From contig JBKBHI010000005.1 in the NCBI GenBank assembly GCA_046297835.1, positions 273,366-337,365 on the forward strand: a stretch of 64,000 nucleotides of DNA, in the 5' to 3' direction. The notes beneath the pieces were generated by a model, which was not told the origin of the DNA, made no database searches, and was given only the letters and a program-made list of their open reading frames with translations. Made by a program: the position numbers and the translations under genes. This DNA is from CAMAVH01 sp046297835 (lineage in GTDB: Bacteria > Pseudomonadota > Alphaproteobacteria > SMXQ01). This document shows, one piece after another, positions 24,738-32,492 of the stretch. Within the stretch, counting starts at the first letter, position 1. Every line of letters begins with the position of its first letter.

Positions 24738-26501
24738 ATGACCGCTATCGATGCCGGCGCGATGCCGAAGGAAAGCTTCTGGCAAGGCAAACGGCAATAC
24801 ATCCTGCCGGCCGCAGGCGTGATCTTCACGGTCCTGCTGATCCTGGTGCCGTTCATCACGCTGGTGCTCTTCAGCTTCCGGTCGGGCACCCTGATCGAGC
24901 CGGGGCCCTTCACGCTGAACAACTACATCCGCGCCTACGGCGATCCGCAGACCTACCGGATGTTCTTCAACACCGTGGTCATGGCGATCTTCGGCACGAT
25001 CATCTCGGTCGGCATGGCGGTGTTCTTCGCCTTCCTGACCGAACGCACGGACATGCCGTTCCGCAACGTCGCCTGGGCGCTGATGCTGATCCCCATGGCG
25101 GTGCCCGGCCTGCTGTTCGCGATGTCCTGGACGTTCCTGCTGTCGCCCCGCATCGGCCTGTTCAACGTCTGGATCCGCGACTTCTTCTCCCTGTTCGGGT
25201 TCGACATGGGACGGGAGGGACCATTCAACGTCTACACGCTTAGCGGCATGATCTTCCTCGAAGGCATCCGCGGCGTGACCACGACCTTCCTCATCATCGT
25301 CGGCGCGTTCCGCACGATGGACCCGAACCTGGAAGAGGCGGCGCGCACCTCGGGCGCGACCAACCGCGTCACCTTCTTCAAGATCTTCCTGCCGATCCTG
25401 ACGCCGGCGATCCTCGCGGCCACCATGTACAATTTCATGAGCCACCTGGAATCCCTGGAAGTGCCGCTGGTCGTCGGCCTGCCGGCGCAGATCTACACGT
25501 TCCCGTCCTTCATCTACTTCTCGACGCAGCGTTTCTCGCCGCCGCAATACGGCACTTCGGCGGCGCTCGGCGCGACCTTCATCCTGGTCAGCATCCTGCT
25601 GGTCTATTGGTACCGCCGCATCGTCGGCAAGGCTGGCAAATACGCCACCATCACCGGCAAGGGCTATCGTCCGCGCATCATCCATCTCGGCAAGTGGCGC
25701 TATCCCTGCTTCAGCATGTTCGTGCTGTATTTCATCCTGACCATCGCAGCGCCGACCGCGGTCCTGTTGTGGACCTCGTTCCTCAACACCTACATCCCGC
25801 CGAGCATGCCCGGCGTGTGGGACCGCCTGGCCTGGACGAACTACAAGGCCATCTTCGCCGATCCGGACATCTGGAAGGCGTCGGTGAACACCCTGTGGCT
25901 CGCCGTCGGCTCGGCCACCGTCACCATGCTGCTGTCGCTGCTGATGGCCTGGGTGACGATCCGCGGCCGTATGCGCGGGCGCGGCGTGCTCGACACGATC
26001 ACGTTCCTGCCGCACGCGCTGCCGGGCGTCATCATCGGCATCGCCTTCATCTTCCTGTTCCTGCAGCCGCCGCTCGCGAGCCTGCAGCTCTACGGTTCGC
26101 TGTGGCTCGTCATCCTCGGCCTGACCGTGAGCTACATCTCGTTCGGCAGCCGCACGATGAACGGCGCGCTCGCCCAGATTTCGGGCGAGATGGAAGAGGC
26201 CGGCAAGACCTCCGGCGCGAAGTGGGGCTCGATCCTGCGCCACATCGTCCTCCCGCTGCTGATGCCGGCCTTCATCTCGGGCTGGATCTGGGTCGCGTCG
26301 CACGCGCTGCGCAACTTCTCGATCCCAGTCATGCTGACGGGCCGCGACAACATGGTGCTGTCGGTCATCATGTTCCAGAACTGGGATGACGGCTATCCGG
26401 GCCGCACGGCCGCGGTCGGCATCATCCTGATCATCGTGCTGACGATCTTCACCGTCGGCGGCCGCTTCCTGGTGACTAAACTCAGCCGCCAGCAAGGCTA
26501 A
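24738..26501 (+). CDS. Fused ABC transporter permease, Fe3+/polyamine type
   Basis: A 587-residue inner-membrane protein with about 12 helices in two homologous halves, as in FbpB/SfuB and PhnV-like permeases. Each half has its own EAA loop: EEAARTSGATNRVTFFKIFL (about residue 200) and EEAGKTSGAKWGSILRHIVL (about 485). ATG at 24738 follows GGAGTTAGAG. The likely partners are the binding protein at 17368 and the ATPase at 27391. An intrinsic terminator follows, so it ends an operon that includes the amidase, cupin and hydroxylase genes. Confidence 0.92.
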   Translation: MTAIDAGAMPKESFWQGKRQYILPAAGVIFTVLLILVPFITLVLFSFRSGTLIEPGPFTLNNYIRAYGDPQTYRMFFNTVVMAIFGTIISVGMAVFFAFLTERTDMPFRNVAWALMLIPMAVPGLLFAMSWTFLLSPRIGLFNVWIRDFFSLFGFDMGREGPFNVYTLSGMIFLEGIRGVTTTFLIIVGAFRTMDPNLEEAARTSGATNRVTFFKIFLPILTPAILAATMYNFMSHLESLEVPLVVGLPAQIYTFPSFIYFSTQRFSPPQYGTSAALGATFILVSILLVYWYRRIVGKAGKYATITGKGYRPRIIHLGKWRYPCFSMFVLYFILTIAAPTAVLLWTSFLNTYIPPSMPGVWDRLAWTNYKAIFADPDIWKASVNTLWLAVGSATVTMLLSLLMAWVTIRGRMRGRGVLDTITFLPHALPGVIIGIAFIFLFLQPPLASLQLYGSLWLVILGLTVSYISFGSRTMNGALAQISGEMEEAGKTSGAKWGSILRHIVLPLLMPAFISGWIWVASHALRNFSIPVMLTGRDNMVLSVIMFQNWDDGYPGRTAAVGIILIIVLTIFTVGGRFLVTKLSRQQG

Positions 26502-26526
26502 GCGAACGGCCCTATAGGGCCCCTGA

Positions 26527-26564
26527 AGCGCCGGCCGTGTCCTCACGGCCGGCGCTTTTCTTTT
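26527..26564 (+). terminator. Rho-independent terminator after the fused permease
   Basis: A 13-base stem (26527-26539 and 26544-26556) with loop TCCT, followed by TTTTCTTTT. Lies 26 bases past the permease stop codon. Confidence 0.9.
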
Positions 26565-26630
26565 GCGCCGGTTGCCTTTTCATTTTCGCTGGCTACTCTG
26601 GGCGGCTCGTCAGCCTTTTGGCAGGTGCTT

Positions 26631-27290
26631 ATGCCGCTCGCGCTCTACGGCCACCCGTTCTCGTCTTACACGCAGAAGACGCTCATCGCCCTTTACGAAA
26701 ACGGCACGCCGTTCGAGTTTCGCCAGCTCGGCCCGGACCAGCCGCATCATTCCGCCGAATGGCTGAAGCGCTGGCCGCTGCGAAAATTCCCGCTGCTGCT
26801 CGATGGCGACCGCCAATTCGCCGAAACGAGCATCATCATCGAGCACCTCGACATGGCCTATCCAGGCCCTCTGCGCCTCTTGCCGGCTGATCCCGCAGCG
26901 GCGCTGGCCGTGCGCTTCCTCGACCGCTTCTTCGACCTGCATGTCATGTTTCCGATGCAGCAAGCGGTCAACGGCGCCTTGAGCGGCGAGCCGGTCAAGC
27001 TCCGGGAAGGCCGCGCTTTCGCGCAGGAGAAACTGGAATTGGCCTATGCCTGGCTCGAAAACGAGCTGGCGGGCAAGGTCTGGGCGGCCGGCCAGGATTT
27101 CACCATGGCCGATTGCGCCGCCGCGCCGTCGCTGTTCTACGCTGACTGGACGCATCGCATCGCGGAGAGCTATCCGCGACTGCGCGCCTATCGGGCGCGT
27201 TTGCTGGCGCGGCCGTCTTTCGCCCGCGCGGTCGAAGAGGCCCGTCCCTATCGAGCGCTTTTCCCGCTCGGGGCACCGGATCGGGACTAA
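26631..27290 (+). CDS. Glutathione S-transferase family protein
   Basis: A 219-residue GST. The thioredoxin-like domain (residues 1-78) starts with LALYGHPFSSYTQKTLIAL, where Ser or Tyr in PFSSYT would activate glutathione, and ends with FAETSIIIEHLD (the ES glutathione-binding motif). The helical domain ends with AGQDFTMADCAAAP, the N-capping box. ATG at 26631 is favoured over a GTG at 26625. It stands alone between two terminators. In catabolic regions such proteins isomerise or dehalogenate intermediates or detoxify them. Confidence 0.9.
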   Translation: MPLALYGHPFSSYTQKTLIALYENGTPFEFRQLGPDQPHHSAEWLKRWPLRKFPLLLDGDRQFAETSIIIEHLDMAYPGPLRLLPADPAAALAVRFLDRFFDLHVMFPMQQAVNGALSGEPVKLREGRAFAQEKLELAYAWLENELAGKVWAAGQDFTMADCAAAPSLFYADWTHRIAESYPRLRAYRARLLARPSFARAVEEARPYRALFPLGAPDRD

Positions 27291-27316
27291 GCGGTCGCGA
27301 CTGTCGCCGAACGGAC

Positions 27317-27351
27317 AAAAAAAGCCCCGCCACCTTTGCAGGGGGCGGGGC
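27317..27351 (-). terminator. Terminator of the Fe3+/polyamine-type ATPase gene
   Basis: GCCCCGCC (27324-27331) pairs with GGCGGGGC (27344-27351). On the minus strand the stem is followed by TTTTTTT. It lies about 40 bases past the ATPase stop codon and could also serve the GST gene from the other side. Confidence 0.75.
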
Positions 27352-27390
27352 GCCTCTCGGGGTGAACGCTGAGAGGTTGTTAGCGCGGCG

Positions 27391-28485
27391 TCAGCCGACG
27401 ACCTGGCAACGCTCCGGCGGAATGTGCACGAACACTTTTTCGCCGGGCGAGAAGGTGTTGTAGGGATTGAAGCTCACGCGCAGGCTCTTGCTGCCGATCT
27501 GCACTTCGCCGTCGACGAAGGTGCCGAGGAACATCGTGCGCTTCACGGTGCCCTGATAGACGTTGGCCATGCTGCCCGGCTTCTCGCGCAGCAGATCGAC
27601 CGCCTCGGGGCGGATGGCGACGGACGCGCGGCCTTCCTTGCCGAGGCTATCGCGCACGCCGAGCGTCAGCGCGCCGATCTCGGTCTCCAGCCTGGTGTCC
27701 GAGCCGGTGCCGCTGATCACGCCTTCCAACGTGTTGGTCGTGCCGAGGAAGGCGGCGACCAGCTTGTTGTCGCTCTTGGTGTAGACGTCGTGCGGGCGGC
27801 CCATCTCGATCAGTTCGCCCTGCATGATGACGGCGATGCGATCAGAGAGGGCAAGCGCCTCGATCTGGTCGTGGGTGACGAAGAAGGAGGTCATGCCGAG
27901 CTTGGTCGTCATTTCCTTCATTTCGACGCGCATCTCCTCGCGCAGCTTGGCGTCGAGGTTGGAGAGCGGCTCGTCGAGCAGCAAGAGGCGCGGGCGGCGC
28001 ACGATGGCGCGGGCGAGCGCGACGCGCTGCTGCTGGCCGCCGGAGAGCTGCGTCGCCGGGCGGTCTTCATAGCCGGCGAGCTGCACCAGCCGGAGGGCGT
28101 CGGCGACCGAACTGCGAATCTCCTCCTTCGAGGGCTTCGGACCGGTCGAGCCGTACATTAGCGGGAAAGCGACGTTGTGGAACACGTCCATGTGCGGCCA
28201 GATGGCGTAGGACTGGAAGACCATGCCGATCGGGCGCTCGTCGGGCGGCACCGCGATCTTGCGCTTCGAGGAGAAGACGCACTGCTCGCCGATATAGATT
28301 TCGCCCTCGTCGGGATGCTCGAGGCCGGCGATGCAGCGCATCGCCGTGCTCTTGCCCGAGCCGGAGGGGCCGAGCAGGGTGAAAAACTCGCCATCGGGCA
28401 CGTCGATGGAGACGCCCTTCAGCGCGTTGACCGCCGCGCCCTGATCGACGGGGAAGGTCTTCTTGATGTTGACGACACGAAGCAT
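27391..28485 (-). CDS. ABC transporter ATP-binding protein, Fe3+/polyamine type
   Basis: A 364-residue ATPase with Walker A GPSGSGKSTAM, Q-loop MVFQSYAIWPHMDVFHNV, signature LSGGQQQRVALARAI, Walker B LLLLDEPLSNLD and switch VTHDQIEA. A C-terminal regulatory region of about 120 residues contains the TOBE-type fold (VAIRPEAVDLL and RTMFLGTFVDGEVQIG). It is the FbpC/PotA class and fits the fused permease at 24738 and the binding protein at 17368, although encoded on the opposite strand. Confidence 0.94.
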   Translation of the reverse strand: MLRVVNIKKTFPVDQGAAVNALKGVSIDVPDGEFFTLLGPSGSGKSTAMRCIAGLEHPDEGEIYIGEQCVFSSKRKIAVPPDERPIGMVFQSYAIWPHMDVFHNVAFPLMYGSTGPKPSKEEIRSSVADALRLVQLAGYEDRPATQLSGGQQQRVALARAIVRRPRLLLLDEPLSNLDAKLREEMRVEMKEMTTKLGMTSFFVTHDQIEALALSDRIAVIMQGELIEMGRPHDVYTKSDNKLVAAFLGTTNTLEGVISGTGSDTRLETEIGALTLGVRDSLGKEGRASVAIRPEAVDLLREKPGSMANVYQGTVKRTMFLGTFVDGEVQIGSKSLRVSFNPYNTFSPGEKVFVHIPPERCQVVG

Positions 28486-28558
28486 CTTCGCATTCCTTGC
28501 GGTTGGGTCATCGACCGGAGAACGACCGCTGCTTTCCCCGGCTTATGCAAAAATGTCT

Positions 28559-28579
28559 GGCCCGTGGGTAGTCCGGGCC
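28559..28579 (-). terminator. Probable terminator of the RidA gene
   Basis: GGCCCG (28559-28564) pairs with CGGGCC (28574-28579). On the minus strand it is followed by AGACATTTTTG, 14 bases past the RidA stop codon. Confidence 0.5.
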
Positions 28580-28592
28580 GGACGGCGAACGA

Positions 28593-28976
28593 TCAGTCCT
28601 GAATGATCGCGACGACTTCCATTTCGACGAGCATATCAGGGTTTTTGAGCTCGACGATGGCCGAGGTGCGAGCCGGCAGGGGCTCGGGCATCATCTCGAC
28701 GTAGACTTCGTTGAAGGCTTTCCAATCGCTGGCGCTTTTCAAGAAGATAGTCGCCTTGACGACGTCTCCGAGCGAACTCCCGGCGGCTTCCAGAACGGCC
28801 TGGATGTTGCCGATCGAGCGGCGCGCTTGGTCCTTGATGTCGCCCATCTTGCCGGTTTCGCGGTTGCGGCCGGCTTGGCCAGAGGTGAACACCATGTTGC
28901 CGACGCGGATGGCCTGGTTGAATGGCCCGGTCGGAATCGGCGCCTTGTCGGTGCGGATGGCTTGCTTTTTCGCCAT
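28593..28976 (-). CDS. RidA family protein (enamine/imine deaminase)
   Basis: A 127-residue RidA/YjgF protein. ATG at 28976 (MAKKQAIRT) follows AAAGGGGG. Family signatures are PTGPFNQAIRVGNMVFTSGQ, RRSIGNIQAVLEAAG, VVKATIFLKSASDW and the C-terminal PARTSAIVELKNPDMLVEME, which carries the conserved arginine that binds the substrate carboxylate. It hydrolyses reactive 2-aminoacrylate-like enamines or acts on related pathway intermediates. It lies with GlcG/HbpS and amidohydrolase genes on the same strand, probably one operon. Confidence 0.92.
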   Translation of the reverse strand: MAKKQAIRTDKAPIPTGPFNQAIRVGNMVFTSGQAGRNRETGKMGDIKDQARRSIGNIQAVLEAAGSSLGDVVKATIFLKSASDWKAFNEVYVEMMPEPLPARTSAIVELKNPDMLVEMEVVAIIQD

Positions 28977-29062
28977 ATGGGTAGCCCCCTTTAATAAACA
29001 CGAAAACTGCCGCTCCAAAGCCTTGGAGGGCAGGGATCAATCTCTCAGAGCCACGGACGCAT

Positions 29063-29497
29063 CTAGTCCGCGTCCGCGCCGGCCGGCTTGTGACCGTCGA
29101 ACGCGGTGACAGCGGCTTTCGCCACATAATCGTCGACGGCGGGCGAACCGCCGCCGACGCCGATGGCGCCGATGCAGACGCCGTTCTCGAAAATCGGATA
29201 GCCGCCCTTGTTGAGCGTGACGCCGCCAGGAATCACTTCCGTCAGACTGATCGGGAAGTAGGCGCGCTCGGCCCACTGATCCATCAGCTGCTCGGTCGGC
29301 TTCATGAAGGCCGCGGCGAGGCGGGCCTTGCCGGTCGCCATATAGGGACCATGCCAGGACTGCGGCTTGCCGCGCGCGACGAGGACAGGGTGGCCGGCCT
29401 GGTCAGTGATCGCGACACTGACTTCGGCGCCTTTTTCTTCGATACCGATCTGCTTCGCCTTGAGAACGAACTTCAACGCTTTCTCAAAGTCCATCAT
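29063..29497 (-). CDS. GlcG/HbpS family protein
   Basis: A 144-residue protein of the GlcG/HbpS (DUF336) family. Signatures are EVSVAITDQAGHPVLVARGK, the PGGVTLNKGGYPIFENGVCI stretch, and GAIGVGGGSPAVDDYVAKAA at the C-terminal end. Members bind haem or small acids and often accompany catabolic oxidoreductases, including glycolate and aromatic pathways; enzyme activity is rarely known. No signal peptide is visible. It lies 43 bases downstream of the amidohydrolase gene. Confidence 0.9.
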   Translation of the reverse strand: MMDFEKALKFVLKAKQIGIEEKGAEVSVAITDQAGHPVLVARGKPQSWHGPYMATGKARLAAAFMKPTEQLMDQWAERAYFPISLTEVIPGGVTLNKGGYPIFENGVCIGAIGVGGGSPAVDDYVAKAAVTAFDGHKPAGADAD

Positions 29498-29539
29498 GAC
29501 CGGCCACCCTCTCTCTCAGTCTCGATTGCTACGCTGGTC

Positions 29540-30718
29540 TCAGACCGGACGCAGATAGTCGTCGGCGTTGGTGCCGAACAGCTTGCGCAGCGCCGGCTCC
29601 CCGAGGACGTTGCCCCACTTCATCACATCGTCGACGTGGTGCGGCCACGCGGACTCCGGATGCGGGAAGTCGGACGCGTACATCAGGCACTGGTCGCCGA
29701 GCACGTCGTTGACGGCCTTGGTCATCAGCGGGCCTTCGTGGGCCTCGATGCAGACCTTAATGCGGCCTTGCTTGGCGTATTCGGTGGGCAGGTAGTTCAG
29801 CTTGGGAACGACGCCCTTCACGTAGTGGAACTGGCTGTCCAGACGCAGCAGCCAGTTCGGCAGCCAGCCGTGGCCAGTCTCGCCGAAGCCGATCTTGATG
29901 TTCGGATAGCGGTCGAGGATGCCGCCGGCGATGATGTAGGCGAGCGAACGCTGCGCGCCCCACGGGTGGGCGGCGGAACGGGCGATCGCCGCATTGCCCC
30001 AAATGTCGCGGGCGCCCGGGAAGTACGGCGGCTCGTAGAAGAACGAATGGTGCATGAACGGCAGGTGCAGGTCGTTCATCACTTCCCACAGCGGGTTCAG
30101 GTCCGGATCGTCGATCGGCATGCCTTCCGGCAGCGACGGCCAAACGGCGGCGACCCAGCTCTCCTTGCCGATGCGCTTCAGTTCCTTCACAGCCCACTCG
30201 ACGTTGTGGCCCGGCGCGAGGAACAAGCCGCGCAGACGGTTCACGTCGGCGGAGCAGAAGTCCCGCATGTAGTTGTGATAGGCGTCATAGAGGCCAGCGG
30301 TCAGGCCCTTTTCCAAAGCGGAGGAGGCCGGGGCCCAGGTGCCGGGGATCAGCAGGTTGACGTCCACGCCTTCCTTGTCCATGTCCTCCAGACGGCCCGT
30401 CGGGTTGTCGTGCTGGATGTTCTCGTGGCAGATCTCGGTCGAGACGTTCTGCACGCGGCCTTCGACGGCAGTGCCGCCCTTCGGCTTCACGTATTCGGGC
30501 TTCTGGCCGGCGATGCGATCATAGTTGATCGGGTTCACCTTAATGGTGTGCCAGGTGGTGGTCGGGTGACCGCGGCCCGCCGGCGAATTCATCGCCTTCA
30601 CATAGGGCTTCAACTCGTCCCAGCGACCACGGGTCGCATCGGTCGCATAGCGGTGTAGGACTTCCAGGGACGGCGTGACGTGTGCGTCGATGTCCAGAAT
30701 ACGATAACCGTTGCGCAT
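29540..30718 (-). CDS. Amidohydrolase-2 family protein (ACMSD-like decarboxylase/hydrolase)
   Basis: A 392-residue TIM-barrel metalloenzyme of the amidohydrolase-related family that includes ACMSD, 5-carboxyvanillate decarboxylase and gamma-resorcylate decarboxylase. Metal-binding signatures are the N-terminal DIDAHVTP, the central PFMHHSFFYEPP and the C-terminal MYASDFPHPESAWP, whose Asp is the catalytic acid/base. Such enzymes remove carboxyl groups non-oxidatively from aromatic acids or hydrolyse related bonds. First gene of a probable operon with GlcG/HbpS and RidA, divergent from LysR regulator 2. Confidence 0.9.
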   Translation of the reverse strand: MRNGYRILDIDAHVTPSLEVLHRYATDATRGRWDELKPYVKAMNSPAGRGHPTTTWHTIKVNPINYDRIAGQKPEYVKPKGGTAVEGRVQNVSTEICHENIQHDNPTGRLEDMDKEGVDVNLLIPGTWAPASSALEKGLTAGLYDAYHNYMRDFCSADVNRLRGLFLAPGHNVEWAVKELKRIGKESWVAAVWPSLPEGMPIDDPDLNPLWEVMNDLHLPFMHHSFFYEPPYFPGARDIWGNAAIARSAAHPWGAQRSLAYIIAGGILDRYPNIKIGFGETGHGWLPNWLLRLDSQFHYVKGVVPKLNYLPTEYAKQGRIKVCIEAHEGPLMTKAVNDVLGDQCLMYASDFPHPESAWPHHVDDVMKWGNVLGEPALRKLFGTNADDYLRPV

Positions 30719-30827
30719 ATTTCTCTCCTGTTGCCAGCAATGGCGGTATCAGCGCGGAAAAAACTTTATTCGAAAGGGATCGTATGGATCGGGCTTCCGC
30801 GAAGCAAAAAGGATTTACAAATACTAA

Positions 30828-30844
30828 TATAAGTTTACCTTATA
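30828..30844. promoter_or_regulatory. Candidate LysR operator (TATAAG-N5-CTTATA)
   Basis: A perfect hexamer inverted repeat with a 5-base spacer, in the AT-rich divergent region between the amidohydrolase and LysR genes. Same geometry and similar half-sites as the palindrome upstream of the paralogous LysR gene (12862-12878). Its centre lies 54 bases upstream of the LysR start codon. Confidence 0.55.
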
Positions 30845-30889
30845 ACTCGTTTTTTGCCGTCCGTGACGGCCTTTCGCGAGCCTGACGCC

Positions 30890-31816
30890 ATGAACGACCG
30901 CCAATTGCGCTATGCCTTAACCGTTTGGCGCGAGCGCAGCTTCAGCAAGGCCGCCGGCCGCCTCAACGTGTCGCAGCCGGCCGTCAGCGACCAGATCCGC
31001 ATGCTGGAGGAAGAACTCGGTTTCGAGCTGTTCCAGCGCACCGGACGGGGCGTGGAGGTGACATATGTCGGCCGCACCTTTTTGCAACATGCCGAACAGG
31101 CCATGTCCGGCATTTTGGGCCTGTCCGAGACTGCCCGCCAGCTGCGCGGCGACGGCCCGCGCGGCTCCTTCACCATAGGTTTCAGTTCTGGCGTCGCCCA
31201 GGACATCGTGCCGCGCGTGATGGCCAGCCTGGCCGAAATGCTGCCCCAGGTGCGGCTAGAAGTGATCACCGCGACCACGCGCCGCATCCAGCGCTTCATT
31301 CTTGAGCGCCGCCTCGACGCCGGTATCGCCATCCAATCCGACCCGCGCAGCGTGCCCGAGGAGCTGATCAGCGAGCGCGTCGGCAGCATCGAAATGGCGC
31401 TGATCGTGCCCTGGGCGCATCCGCTGGCCAAGCGCGCGACGGCGATCAACCTCGCCGACCTCAAGGACGAGCGGCTGATCGTCAACGAGCCGGACATCGG
31501 TTACGGCCAGTTCGTGCAGACCGTGTTCACCGACCAGGGCTTGTTGCCCAATGTCGCCGCGCGCGCCGACGACGTGGACACCATCAAGCTGATGGTCGCT
31601 TCGGGCGTCGGCCTCGCCGTGCTGCCGCGCGGCTGCGCCGCCAACGAAGTGGCGCTCAAGCAGATGCGGGTGCTGCCGATCCGGCCGCAGCATGAGGTGC
31701 CGATGACGCTGATCCGGCATCCGGGCGCGCTCACGCCGGCGGCGGAATCCTGCATCAAGCGGTTGCGCGAGGCGTTGCTGGCCGAAGGCGGAGACTCGGC
31801 GCGCGCTTCGGCTTAA
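30890..31816 (+). CDS. LysR-family transcriptional regulator 2
   Basis: A 308-residue LysR regulator. ATG at 30890 gives MNDRQLRYALTVWRERSFSK, nearly the same N terminus as the LysR protein at 11897-12811; the helix-turn-helix is AAGRLNVSQPAVSDQIRMLE. The effector domain also aligns well, suggesting an old duplication and a related inducer. It faces the amidohydrolase-GlcG-RidA operon, its probable target. Its 3' end overlaps the convergent DsbA-family gene by 4 bases. Confidence 0.94.
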   Translation: MNDRQLRYALTVWRERSFSKAAGRLNVSQPAVSDQIRMLEEELGFELFQRTGRGVEVTYVGRTFLQHAEQAMSGILGLSETARQLRGDGPRGSFTIGFSSGVAQDIVPRVMASLAEMLPQVRLEVITATTRRIQRFILERRLDAGIAIQSDPRSVPEELISERVGSIEMALIVPWAHPLAKRATAINLADLKDERLIVNEPDIGYGQFVQTVFTDQGLLPNVAARADDVDTIKLMVASGVGLAVLPRGCAANEVALKQMRVLPIRPQHEVPMTLIRHPGALTPAAESCIKRLREALLAEGGDSARASA

Positions 31817-32469
31817 GCCGCGTTGCCGCGCGCGAACTCGAACATGCGCAGGAACACTTCCGGCGGCTGCGCGCCGGACAGGGCGTAATTGCCGCCCATG
31901 ACGTAGCAGGGCACGGCGTTGACGCCGCGCGCGCGCGCCTGCACGTCGGCCTCGCGCATCGCTTCCAGGCCGCTGTCGCCGGCCAGATATGCGGCCGCTT
32001 CGGCGGGCGGCAGGTCGCATTCGTCGGCGATATCGGCCAGCGTCCCTGCATCGCCGATATCGCGCCCTTCGGCGAAATAGGCCGCGAACAGCGCTTCGGC
32101 CAGCGCGTCCCCGGCTGCGGGATGGCGGCGCTGCGCCCAATCGAGCAGGCGATGGGCGGCCAGCGTATTGGGCATCCGGGCGATACGATCGAAAGCGAAG
32201 CGCAATCCCTCGACCGCGCCTTCCTTGGCCAGGCGGTCATGGATGAAGGCGACGCGCTCCGCGCCGCCGAGCTTCCAGTTGAGATAGGCGTCGCGCTCCA
32301 TGCCTTCGAGCGGCATGGTCGGATTGAGCTGGAACGGCCGCCACAGGCGCTCGAGCCGGGCGTCCTCGGCTTCGGCTTTCGCGCGCCATAGGACCTCCGC
32401 GCGCTCCAGGCGGCGCTTGCCGATGTAGCACCAGGGACAGACGAAGTCGGCATAGACGGTGATCTGCAT
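31813..32469 (-). CDS. DsbA-family (FrnE-like) oxidoreductase
   Basis: A 218-residue cytoplasmic thioredoxin-fold protein with active site CPWC (VCPWCYIGKRRL, residues 11-14) and a helical insertion. The cis-proline loop is VNAVPCYVMGG. The class includes FrnE and 2-hydroxychromene-2-carboxylate isomerase relatives; the latter usually lack CxxC, so a thiol-disulfide role is more likely here. No signal peptide. It converges on the LysR gene and lies 23 bases downstream of the hybrid kinase, on the same strand. Confidence 0.88.
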   Translation of the reverse strand: MQITVYADFVCPWCYIGKRRLERAEVLWRAKAEAEDARLERLWRPFQLNPTMPLEGMERDAYLNWKLGGAERVAFIHDRLAKEGAVEGLRFAFDRIARMPNTLAAHRLLDWAQRRHPAAGDALAEALFAAYFAEGRDIGDAGTLADIADECDLPPAEAAAYLAGDSGLEAMREADVQARARGVNAVPCYVMGGNYALSGAQPPEVFLRMFEFARGNAA

Positions 32470-32492
32470 GCGCCCTCCCTGCGGCGCGATCT

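Noticed and set aside
24732..26546. A 604-codon minus-strand frame opposite the fused permease
   Set aside because: Composition is an antisense artefact; the permease has clear membrane helices and EAA loops.
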